Assembly (NCBI GenBank): GCA_037044905.1
Contig: JBAOKB010000020.1
Location: 682,001-746,000, forward strand
Origin: Hortaea werneckii
Taxonomy: Eukaryota; Ascomycota; Dothideomycetes; Mycosphaerellales; Teratosphaeriaceae
Length of the DNA stretch: 64,000 nucleotides
Direction of reading: 5' to 3'
The notes below the pieces were generated by a model. It saw nothing but the letters and a program-made list of their open reading frames with translations, did not search any database and was not told the DNA's origin. Of this stretch, positions 9,136-17,997 are shown piece after piece. Position numbers and translations under genes: made by a program. Each line of letters opens with the position of its first letter. Position 1 is the first letter of the stretch.

Positions 9136-11403
9136 TGTCGCGCGAGTTCAATGGGCGCGGCGCGTGTATTGTTCGGGTTGGCCTATTGTCAGGACGCGAC
9201 GAGCGAGGCGGGTTGCGCGCGCAGGACGGCGGGCGAGCAGGCCGGATTGACGCGTCCGTGTGCGGTGCGTTGGAGCGAGCGAGCGAACTGTCGGTCGGTG
9301 GGTGGTGTTTGCGGTCGGGCGCGTGGGCGCGTGGCAGATACGAGAGTACCTAAGGCGTGCTTGGATTAGTACGCCACGGTTCGCGATATCGTCATGGTCC
9401 AACAGCGACAGTGAGCGGCAAGCGGAGTGGTCGCGCGCATGCAGATGGATGGATGCGAAAGGTGTGGGTGAGTGAGTGCGCGCAGCGGGTGTCGGAATGA
9501 TGGGGGAATGGCTCAGAGATGGAGACGTGGGAGTGGGCCGAAGAGGAAAGGCCCGCTGGGTGGCTTTGGCTTGGGACGCTAGCGTGCACTGGCCAAGTCC
9601 ATTACGCTGATCGAAGATGTCAGTTGAGACCTTGCCCACGCCTTTCCAAGCGGCATGGATCGGTGAGACAACCAACCAGCCAAATTCGACAATACAGTCT
9701 GTCTACATAGTCCTTTGATGCAGTCGAAAAATAGCCCCTCCTCTCTCCAGGTCCTCCCGTGATCATGTTGTTCATCAGCCTCGCACCTGGCCGTCCAGCA
9801 GGCCTCTTCCGACAGCTCGCTCGCTCACTCGCTGCGGTGCACAGCAGCCAACAGACGAGAACGAGCCCGCGACCCAGAAGCTGCAGCGCTTCAGGCGGTC
9901 AAGTGCAGGGTTGGGTGGAGGCGAGCGGCTTCTGATCCCGTATCCACTGGCTGGCTCTACGTACAGTAGGTCGAAATGGAAAACGCTCCATTCCACGGAC
10001 GTTTCTGGCTTTGCAGTAGTGCTGCAGGTCTGGTACAACTGAGTAGGCACCCATCAATTCCCTGTCTTTAGCTGCTGCGGAACAACTTGTTCGTCGTACT
10101 ACTAGAGACGCACACCCAGGGTCTGTTTGGTGGATATTTCTCTTTCGCCCTCGCCCACACCCCGGCCGTCTTTCGAGACCCCAGTCCCGCCGCACTAAAG
10201 GACCCGGGAAAACGCGAAAAGAGCGCGTCTGGACGCGTCGGGGTAACCACATGTGGATTAGCTTGAAGAGGATACCGACTCGCGTCCACCCCCAACCCTT
10301 GCTCGGATCCTGGCTGTTTTAACCTGCACAACCGCACAACCGTGCAGACCACGCCGTTGCTCAACTTCCACCTTCCCGACGCAGGGTCACTATTGCTACA
10401 GTACGGCGAAGTCCTTTTTCGCCTCCCGCCCCGTTTTCGCGGCAGATACCTAAGTAGCCATTGCGGGTTGGCACGTTCTCGCCGCTGCTGTGTACGCACG
10501 AGCTGACCTGAGAGGGGCCAATTGGTGATACTGCGTGATCAAACGCACATATGTACGGAGAATGACTGACAGCACGGCTTCCGCTCGTTCAGCAGCTTCC
10601 CCGCAAAGTACACGTCGGATGCATTTTCTGCTCATCAATCGTTATCACAGTGGGCTCCCGCGCGTCGTTGTAATACGCCGCCTGAGCACGCTCAATGCTA
10701 CAGTACGCACATAAGGTATAGTACGTTCTTAGCACGTGCCGAATGATAAAGCTGCAGCGGTTACAGCGCACCTGCACTGCAGATCGTCCCCCAACGGTTG
10801 CCGCGACCGGCTGTTCTGTTTCCTTGCGAACGTCGCGCAAACATTCAGAAAACGTCCTCCGATCTTATAGCTGTCAGGTGTAATAAAAGCCTACATGTAT
10901 GTACCTATGATGTATTTGTGTCTTAGAACCCGCGGGCCGATACTTCGTAAAGACTATCTCTCAAAGGAGATTCCGTATCCGATGTCCCAAATCCCTTTTC
11001 AAACATGTCCACTCACTTCTAAACCCTCGTCGTCAGTCCGATTTATCGAGCTTTTTTTTTTACCTTTCTTAATTCTTTTCACATGGATTACGATAGTGGG
11101 AAAAGTGCAGGATACTAATATCACGCCTAAAAGGAAAGCAGAAAAGAATTCCCGCCCCCATATCGCGCGGTTGTCGTCGTAAAAAATAGGAATCTCGCCT
11201 AGATTGTACACGTATATATTACACGTTTCCCATTGAACTGCAAGACCGGGCACCGCATCGTATAGATACCTCGGGCCACAGAGACATCTCTGCTAGTCCC
11301 GTCCATGTCATCTTCTCCATCTCTCCATTCCAGCTTCGAATGCCTGGAAAACGAGGCTGGAAGGGTGGCAAGAAAGGAGATAGAGAGAGAGAGTAGCTCT
11401 CTA
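9136..11403. other. 2.3-kb intergenic region upstream of the 656-aa gene
   Basis: The region lies between the start of the 656-aa gene and the end of the lectin gene. It contains CGAGCGAGCGA-type repeats near 9272-9285, their complement near 9817-9832, and three copies of a CTACAGTA-like motif (9961-9968, 10395-10404, 10697-10706). Frames up to 175 codons occur on both strands, but none has protein-like composition or a match I know. The part close to 9136 is probably a long promoter and leader. Confidence 0.5.
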
Positions 11404-12859
11404 CTAGAGATACTTCTTCGGCATGCTGTTCCGCCGGCGCTTGTAGATGATGTACACGCCGGCGAGCATGATCTGGACGGCGACGATGATGGCGACGAAC
11501 ATGCCCATCTTAGGCGCCGAGGCGGAGATGACTGTTGCAGAGAAACAAAGGTTAGAGTCCGTCGAGAAAAATTTCAGAGGAGAGGGTATGAGCGGGGGAG
11601 AGTGGCCAAGGAGGGTTAGGGGGGGCACGTAGGGGGGAAAGGGATGAATGAAAGGACTTACGCTCTCCCAAAGTATTCGGCAGATGATCCGTAATGGACC
11701 CCTTGACATTATCGACGGCCATCTGCAAATCATTCATATGCTGGCGGTAATCGCGACTCTCGACATCGCGCTGGACCTGCTGCACGACCTTCTCAATGCC
11801 CTCGACTTTGCGCTTCAGGTCCTGGAGCAGGTCCTTTTCGAAATTGCTCGGCCCGCCTGAAGCAGGCTGCAGGGATCGGACGGAGTCCATGACCTGCTGG
11901 TGCTTGTCGTCCAGGCGCTTGGTCAGCTGGTCGAACTCGGCGAAGACGTTGGCCACTTGGTGCGTCATGCCTTGTAGCCGGTTGTGGAGGTCGGCGAACT
12001 GCTCGTTCTGGTTGCGGATCTCGTCGGCGCTGCGGTCGGGTAGGGCTTCGGGGGAGCCGGGGAAGCGGTCGAGCTTTTGGAGGGGTGGTTGGTTGTTGTC
12101 CCCTCCTCCTCCTCCTATGGGCTGTTGTTGCTGCTGCTGTTGGTTTGCTCCGCCGCCAGAGACGGCGAACTTGCTGATCTCGAACGAGTCCGGGTTGTCT
12201 GACGTCGCAGCTGTGATGCCGAAAAAGTAGTTGGTCGGCAGGCTGACGCGATCGGTGCGGAAGCATTCTCGGTCGTCCACGTAGACGCCCAGGCCATTCT
12301 GGTTCACGATGCGAATCTTACTCGTCCGTCCCAAGTTGCGATAGCTGTAATCGCAGTGTCCGAACGCTAAGCTCTCAAGTGCGGCTTGAGCTTTGAAGTT
12401 CTGGCTTCCATCGTTGAGGAAGCCTCGCACCTTGCCGCCTGTGCCGCCGTATTGATCAATCACAATCGCGAGCCCGTCGAACTGCTCGACCGTGTAGACT
12501 GAGTTCAGCCCAACCTGGCTCTTTTCCTTTGTAAACCAGATGTTCAGGTTTCCCGTCCCCAAGTCTTGCCCACTCGCTCGGAAGTCGAGCTCAGCAGTCC
12601 ATTCGTTGTTGGGAACATTATTGTCAGACCAGAGGGCACCTCGCGCATTGCCAGGGACAGGCGGGGTGAGGATGACCTTGTCGGAGAGGAGTTGTGGTTG
12701 GTGGTTCTCGCCGGATAGATGCCAGTTGGGAAGGGCACGGCCATTCGGGGAGAGGGGGGAGGTGTGGCCGAAGGAGAGCTGGTCGAGGAGTTGAGCGGAG
12801 GCAGTGGTAGCAGTGAGGAGAAGCCATCTCCAGGGCTGAGCGAGGGGTGTCGATCGCAT
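11404..12859 (-). CDS. L-type lectin cargo receptor (ERGIC-53/Emp46/Emp47-like), two exons
   Basis: A type I membrane cargo receptor cycling between ER and Golgi. Exon 1 is 12859-11662 and exon 2 is 11531-11404; the 130-bp intron has GTAAGT and CAG borders, and the joined frame gives 441 aa. Residues 1 to about 22 form a signal peptide. A legume-type lectin domain follows (about 24-220), with LDQLSFGHTSPL at its start, the FDGLAIVIDQYGG strand carrying the usual Asp ligand, and a Cys pair (FGHCDYSY, DRECFRT). A Gln-rich linker and a coiled coil (about 275-385) precede the single membrane span (about residues 405-425, in exon 2). The tail RRRNSMPKKYL ends in KKXX form (KKYL), the COPI retrieval signal. 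An alternative GTG 13 codons upstream is not needed. The 61-aa gene lies just upstream on the same strand. Confidence 0.93.
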
Positions 12860-13023
12860 GGTGGCTGCACGCCGGGGTGTCTGTATATGTATGTACAAGT
12901 TGCAAATCTCTCGTGCTTCCGGTCAGGGATACGAGCGAAGAACAATCTACCGTGGCTGTCCCGCAACCGCGAAAGGAGGTCTGCCGTGAGCGATGGAGGA
13001 GGGTAGGAGAGTAGTAGTGGATG

Positions 13024-13209
13024 CTATCTTCGCCCCTCCAAGCCGGCGCGAATGGTCTTGACCGTGCTAATGACGGCCCACCCGGCAACAATGATCAAGA
13101 CGGTGTTCCGGACCTCACGCACCACGTCAATGGCCGAGTCGGAGAAGTGAAAGGAATGCAGGTGGTTGATGGCTCCGGCGTGTTGCGCGTTCAGAGCAAA
13201 TTGTTCCAT
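13024..13209 (-). CDS. Small single-pass membrane protein, 61 aa, unknown
   Basis: ATG at 13209 gives 61 residues with one hydrophobic stretch at about 36-50 (TVLIIVAGWAVIS) between an amphipathic, His-rich N-terminal part (HAGAINHLHSFHFSDS) and a short basic end (KTIRAGLEGRR). It reads like a small organelle-membrane protein, for instance a mitochondrial one, but I cannot assign a family. It sits 165 bp upstream of the lectin start on the same strand and is divergent from prohibitin-2. It may be a real gene or the last exon of a longer one; I found no convincing upstream exon. Confidence 0.45.
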   Translation of the reverse strand: MEQFALNAQHAGAINHLHSFHFSDSAIDVVREVRNTVLIIVAGWAVISTVKTIRAGLEGRR

Positions 13210-13576
13210 TGCATGTCTCTACAGGAATGAATATATTGAACAAGGTGATGGCTAAGATGCGTGCCCGTATTGATTGAGGCCAGCTTTACTTTCACCCTTC
13301 CTTTTACCTTTGCAGCCCGCTCGTCTCGGTCCACCTGTACACTGCAAGCTTGAGCGGCGGCTGCAGCGCGGGCGGCTCCAGATTCTTGGCTTCGCCGAGC
13401 GGGAGTCGTGAGCTGCTGGACTCCATCTGTGCTGAGCTACTGCTGCTGGCTGGAGATCGTCATAGAAAGCCTCCACGCCCTTGACACATTCACCATACCT
13501 ACCATCCACCCACCCACCCGCCCATCCACTCCCTTCCACGACACCGATCTGGGCGCTCCAGAAACACTCCGCCATC
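13210..13576. promoter_or_regulatory. Divergent promoter between the 61-aa gene and PHB2
   Basis: A 367-bp region between two start codons pointing outward. A CCCACCC-rich stretch lies at about 13507-13530, shortly before the PHB2 start. No TATA box stands out. No other gene is seen. Confidence 0.5.
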
Positions 13577-14767
13577 ATGGGTAGCGATCCGCGAGAGACG
13601 TGGGCGAACCTGCAGAAGAACCTGCAGCGCATGCAGCAGCAAGGGAAGAGGTACGACTTCACATATCCGCTTCTGGAAGACATAGAAGGGATGTCAACAT
13701 GAAGGATCATACGATGAGGAGGAGCTTGACCCGGGATAGCGCGCTGATGGATAATCCTGTACAGATTTGGCGGCGGTGGCGGCGCACCCGGTCCCAGAGG
13801 AGCTCTCGGCGGCGCGGGGCTGCTGCTGGTCGGTCTCGGTGGCGTATGGCTCTTCAATAATGCCCTGTTTAACGGTAAGCACCTCAGTATCCCATGACTC
13901 GCTCCTGCCAAGACTGAGTGTTGTGCGCAGTCGACGGTGGTCACCGCGCCATCAAATACACCCGTCTCGGCGGTGTCAGCAAGGAAATCTACGCCGAAGG
14001 TACCCACATCCGTCTGCCCTGGCTCGAGACGCCTATCGATTACGATGTCCGCGCCAAACCTCGCTCTATCCCCTCCCTCACCGGCACCAAGGATCTTCAG
14101 ATGGTCAACATCACCTGTCGTGTTCTCTCCCGCCCACGCGTCGACGCTTTGCCCCAGATTTACCGGACGCTGGGTCAGGACTATGACGAGCGAGTTCTGC
14201 CTAGCATTGTCAACGAGGTGCTGAAGAGCGTCGTGGCCCAGTTCAACGCAAGTCAGCTCATCACGCAGCGTGAGAATGTGAGCAAGCTGGTTCGGGACAA
14301 CCTGATGAAGCGCGCGGCAAGGTTCAACATCATGGTGGACGACGTCTCATTAACGGTAAGATCGCCTTGACCCTAAGCCTTCTTCGCCGCTTGAAAGCAA
14401 TCCATACTACAGACCAGCTACTAACCATCCCGCTCCTCACAAACAGCAACTCTCCTTCTCCCCCGAATTCACCGCAGCCGTAGAAGCCAAGCAAGTCGCG
14501 CAGCAGGAAGCCCAACGCGCCGCCTTCGTGGTCGACAAGGCGCGGCAGGAGAAGCAGGCCATGGTAGTCCGGGCGCAGGGTGAGGCGCGCTCGGCCGAGC
14601 TGATCGGCGACGCCATCAAGAAGGGCCACTCGTACATCGACCTCCGGGAGTTCGAGAACGCCAAGCACGTCGCGAGTATCCTGCAGCAATCCCAGAACAA
14701 GGTCTACCTTGACACGCAAGGCCTGGGTTTGAATATTAGCCAGACCGGTCAGCATAAGGATAAATAA
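13577..14767 (+). CDS. phb2: Prohibitin-2, four exons
   Basis: A subunit of the prohibitin ring complex of the mitochondrial inner membrane, which acts with prohibitin-1 in protein quality control and cristae maintenance. Exons are 13577-13650, 13765-13874, 13931-14355 and 14447-14767; the three introns (114, 56 and 91 bp) have GT/AG borders, and the joined frame gives 309 aa. The N-terminus has a coiled segment (NLQKNLQRMQQQ), a Gly-rich stretch and a hydrophobic anchor (about 43-60). The SPFH/PHB domain follows, with VDGGHRAIKYTR, KEIYAEGTHIRLPW, LTGTKDLQMVNITCRVLSRP and PQIYRTLGQDYDERVLPS, all nearly invariant in PHB2. A coiled coil rich in Ala, Glu and Gln (QVAQQEAQRAAF to KQAMVVRAQGEA) ends in the conserved DTQGLGLNI. 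The length matches the family. Confidence 0.97.
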
Positions 14768-15151
14768 GAAGGGACAGCCGGGGGGTTCTGGAGAACATGC
14801 ACTGAGGGGGTCCGGTCTAGTTTCTCTGAGCGATTGTAAGAATTAGCTATTATGTGTTTTTGAAAAATATCATTACCATCTCTACTTTCTGGGTTGAGGT
14901 CCATGGAGGGAGGCTGCGTTAGCATCAGGCGTCAAGCGCAGTATTGGCAGAGGGATGGATGATCTGAGGGGCCAAAAAAGGAAGAGGAGGGGAGAAAGAA
15001 GAGGAAAGGCTCTAAAAGAAGGTGGAATAGAGACAAGGAAAAGAGAGCAAGAAGGCTGCGATCTACCTCCGGGTTCGTCGTGAATCCTCCTATGTATATG
15101 TAGAGGGGCGAGAAGAGTTTATCATCGGAATTAGGCACTCTACTTTGTTCC

Positions 15152-15177
15152 TTTTTTTTTTTTTTTTTTTTTTTTTT
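15152..15177 (+). repeat. Poly-T run of 26 bases
   Basis: An uninterrupted T run in the shared 3' region of two convergent genes. It could be an A tail relic on the minus strand or a simple slippage tract; no flanking element was found. Confidence 0.85.
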
Positions 15178-15427
15178 AACACCTCCCAAATGTCCGTGAC
15201 TCCTCAGAAGTCTCAGCTGATGCACGTGGACTAGATGCCACTCAGTAGAGCCAGCAAATATTTTTTTCCCCCACTGGTCGAATCATTTCGCATGCGTCAG
15301 CCATGAAGAAGTACGTTCAGAGGTAAAATGGGTTCAGAGAGAGCAGCTTTAACCGAAAATGCAGGGTTCAGAGGACTTCAGAGCGAGAGTGAAATTGGGG
15401 AGAGGAAACTCAGAAGGGGGCCGAACC

Positions 15428-15500
15428 GGAAAGAAAAAAAAGGAAGGGGAAAAAAAAAAAAAGGAAGAGAAGAGAAGAGAAGAGAGGGAAAGAAGAAGGC
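15428..15500 (+). repeat. Purine-only tract (A runs and AAGAG repeats)
   Basis: About 70 bases of almost pure A/G, including a run of A and a short (AAGAG)n array at about 15465-15486. It is downstream of the phosphoglucomutase stop. Confidence 0.8.
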
Positions 15501-15637
15501 CCCCCAAGCAACAAAAACGAAAGCCGAAAAAAACAATGCTAATCATGAACTTCGGACGACCACCTAACAGGAGATTGGGATTTCATGTAAGCATCCCTTT
15601 CAAATGATTTTACGTTTTTGATATCTTTCTCTAATAA

Positions 15638-17410
15638 TCACGATCCCGCAAGCTTAAGCCCATACTCAGGTGTAAACCACTCGCGGACGAGATCTTGAAG
15701 GACTTGGTCCGCGGCGGCCTGGGCTTCGGCCGACGAGCTCGCCGTCCCCTCGATGTACAGTTTGATCTTGGGTTCCGTACCCGAACCCCGTGCGGTGAAG
15801 ACGACGTCGTCGAGCTCGCAGGTGATCATCTGCGCGGTGGCGTCGACGGGTAAGTCCGGTTTCCCTTCTTCGCCGCCGGCGCTGGCACTGTCGTAGCCGA
15901 CTGTGAGGTCCCGCCATCGCAGGATTTTCCGTTGGCCGATGGCTTCGGGTCTTCCGCCTTGGGGCCCGGAGATTCGGATGTCCTTGAAGACTCTTTCCGT
16001 TGTGTCAGGGGAAGGGGTGATGAGATAGGTGTTGGCGTCTTCGAAGTAGCCGTAGGATTGGTACAGCTGTTGTAGTTTCTGCCACGGTGTGATGCCTTCT
16101 CGTTGCCACTTCTGTCGGGCGGTCAGGAAGACGGCGGCTGCTGCGATGCCGTCTTTGTCCCAGACCACGGTCGGGAACATGAAGCCGATGGCTTCCTCGT
16201 AGGCGTATGCGGCATCGTATCCCGCTTTTTGAAGGTCTTGGGCTACGTTGCCGAGCCACTTGAACCCAGTTAGGGTCTCCTTGAATAGAAACCCTTCCTT
16301 CTTCGCCATTGCGGCTAGCATCCGAGAGGATACGGTTGATGCGAGCATGGCGAGCTTGCTTTTTTCTCCAGTATATGTTTCGAAAACGTAAGAGGCAAAG
16401 AGCATGCCGATCTGATTGCCTGTGAATTGATGCCATTTGCCATCGTCCAGCCTCTCCGCCGCAGAAAACCGATCTGCATCAGGGTCATTTGCGAGGACGA
16501 TCTTACTGCCTGTCTTCTCGGCCTCCTGAATCGCCAAGTCAAGAGCACCATGCTCCTCCGGGTTCGGGAAAGGAACGGTAGAAAACTCGGGATCAGGGTG
16601 CGCCTGGGCTTCCACTACCTTCATAATGTCGGCTGGGAGATCAAGGACCTTGACCACATGCTGCATAAACGGCAGACCGACTCCGTGCATCGGAGTGTAA
16701 GTGAACGGCGCTTTCTCACCTTCCGGCATGGGCGTCACAAGCGCCTGTAACCGTTCGTAGTACCCGCTCACGGCTTCATTCAACACAGGCTTCACGAGTG
16801 GGTTCTGCTCACCTGTCTTCTGATCCCAGTTGATAATGAAGTGCACATGTTCGATTGCGTTCGCAATCCCAACATCGTGGGGTGGGATGATTTGGCATCC
16901 GTTCGCCCAGTAGACTTTATACCCATTGTAGTCTTTGGGGTTGTGAGATGCCGTTACCATCACGCCGGCGGTAGCTTGGAAGTGGCTAACCGCGAAGGGT
17001 ACCAAGGGTGTGTGAACCAGCTGACCGAACCAGAGCACCTTGAGTCCCTTGGCAATGAATGCGCCAGCAGCCAACCGTGCAAATTTCTCGGATTGATGCC
17101 GTCCATCGTATCCAACAACGACACTAAGGCGCTGACCCAGTCCGAGGGATCCTCCTTGTTGCTCGCGAATATACGATGCCAGCCCTTGGGAGGCTTGGAG
17201 GACGGTGAAGCTGTTCATATAGGCATTGCCGGCTTTCATCTGCGCACGGAGGCCCGCCGTCCCAAAGGCAATCCTCTTCCGCAAACGTTTCTCCAGTTCG
17301 ATCTCATCGTGCATCGCGAGGAGGGTCTCTATCTCCTCTCGAGTCGCCTCGTCCCGGTCCTGTGACAGCCATTTCTGGGCTAGATTCCTAATAGGTTCTT
17401 GTGCCGCCAT
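15638..17410 (-). CDS. Phosphoglucomutase/phosphopentomutase family enzyme (alpha-D-phosphohexomutase)
   Basis: It moves the phosphate between C1 and C6 of hexose or C1 and C5 of pentose phosphates in the cytosol. I chose ATG at 17410 (MAAQEPIRN, 590 aa), 23 codons inside a longer open frame, because the family normally starts here. Seen in order: RIAFGTAGLR near 46-55, the active-site loop TASHNPKDYNG with phospho-Ser155, the magnesium loop DPDADR at 309-314, the sugar-binding loop GFKWLGN, the EEAIGFM loop, and the C-terminal phosphate-binding RGSGTEPK. The loop sequences and size fit the yeast Pgm3/human PGM2 branch (phosphopentomutase or phosphoribomutase) better than the classic Pgm1/Pgm2 branch. 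That subgroup call is my inference. It shares a divergent promoter with ATG9. Confidence 0.93.
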   Translation of the reverse strand: MAAQEPIRNLAQKWLSQDRDEATREEIETLLAMHDEIELEKRLRKRIAFGTAGLRAQMKAGNAYMNSFTVLQASQGLASYIREQQGGSLGLGQRLSVVVGYDGRHQSEKFARLAAGAFIAKGLKVLWFGQLVHTPLVPFAVSHFQATAGVMVTASHNPKDYNGYKVYWANGCQIIPPHDVGIANAIEHVHFIINWDQKTGEQNPLVKPVLNEAVSGYYERLQALVTPMPEGEKAPFTYTPMHGVGLPFMQHVVKVLDLPADIMKVVEAQAHPDPEFSTVPFPNPEEHGALDLAIQEAEKTGSKIVLANDPDADRFSAAERLDDGKWHQFTGNQIGMLFASYVFETYTGEKSKLAMLASTVSSRMLAAMAKKEGFLFKETLTGFKWLGNVAQDLQKAGYDAAYAYEEAIGFMFPTVVWDKDGIAAAAVFLTARQKWQREGITPWQKLQQLYQSYGYFEDANTYLITPSPDTTERVFKDIRISGPQGGRPEAIGQRKILRWRDLTVGYDSASAGGEEGKPDLPVDATAQMITCELDDVVFTARGSGTEPKIKLYIEGTASSSAEAQAAADQVLQDLVREWFTPEYGLKLAGS

Positions 17411-17997
17411 GATGGAAAAGAAAGTGTTGACTCTTTGCTCAGGGGAGGTACATATGAAAGGGATGTCACTTGTGTTCACTTTGCATGCTAAGCATCCTCA
17501 CTTCTCCGTTTCATGGGGCTCCATCGGAGTGATGCAATTAGTGCGGTGGTCTTGGTGGGCGATATGCCACGGTGCCCAAAGAGGCGAGACTACTACTGGC
17601 GCCTCTGGCGAAGGATGCGCGGGGCGGCGCGGGGCGTAGGTCGTTCACGTGGTGATTGCTCGGCCCGAGAGTCTTGCGTCATTCGTCCGAGCTCGCTCAC
17701 TCACATACTCACATGCCCATGCGTGCTCACCTTCCTGATCAAATGCCCATTCAACTCGGCCTACTATTCTATTGACATCTACCGCAAGCTTTGAAGGGCG
17801 AGCGGCTGACTGAGGTCCAAGATGCTTGGGCTTAGTATCGCTCCTCATATGGTGCTGCATCAACGGTGATTGCGACAACAACTGCGGCTCCCCTACCTAA
17901 GGCTTGCTCATTGTTTTCCCTGCGCTCCATTCAATACATGAACTACGTCGCGTCCCACCTATGTTGATCCGCCGTCGTAGAGACCACCACCGCCAGG
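17411..17997. promoter_or_regulatory. Divergent promoter between the phosphoglucomutase gene and ATG9
   Basis: A 587-bp region between two outward-pointing start codons. It holds no supported gene. No clear shared element could be assigned by eye. Confidence 0.5.

Larger units (their letters stand above)
14768..15637. other. Convergent 3' intergenic region with long homopolymer tracts
   Basis: This 870-bp region lies between the ends of PHB2 and the phosphoglucomutase gene. It contains a 26-base T run (15152-15177) and a purine tract of A runs and AAGAG repeats (15428-15500). No supported gene; both strands hold only repeat-driven frames. Confidence 0.6.

Noticed and set aside
9148..9675. 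175-codon frame upstream of the 656-aa gene
   Set aside because: Rich in Arg, Thr and His from skewed composition, no domain; most likely leader or promoter DNA.
13252..14007. 251-codon open frame on the minus strand
   Set aside because: Covers the promoter and first exons and introns of PHB2 on the opposite strand; no protein features.
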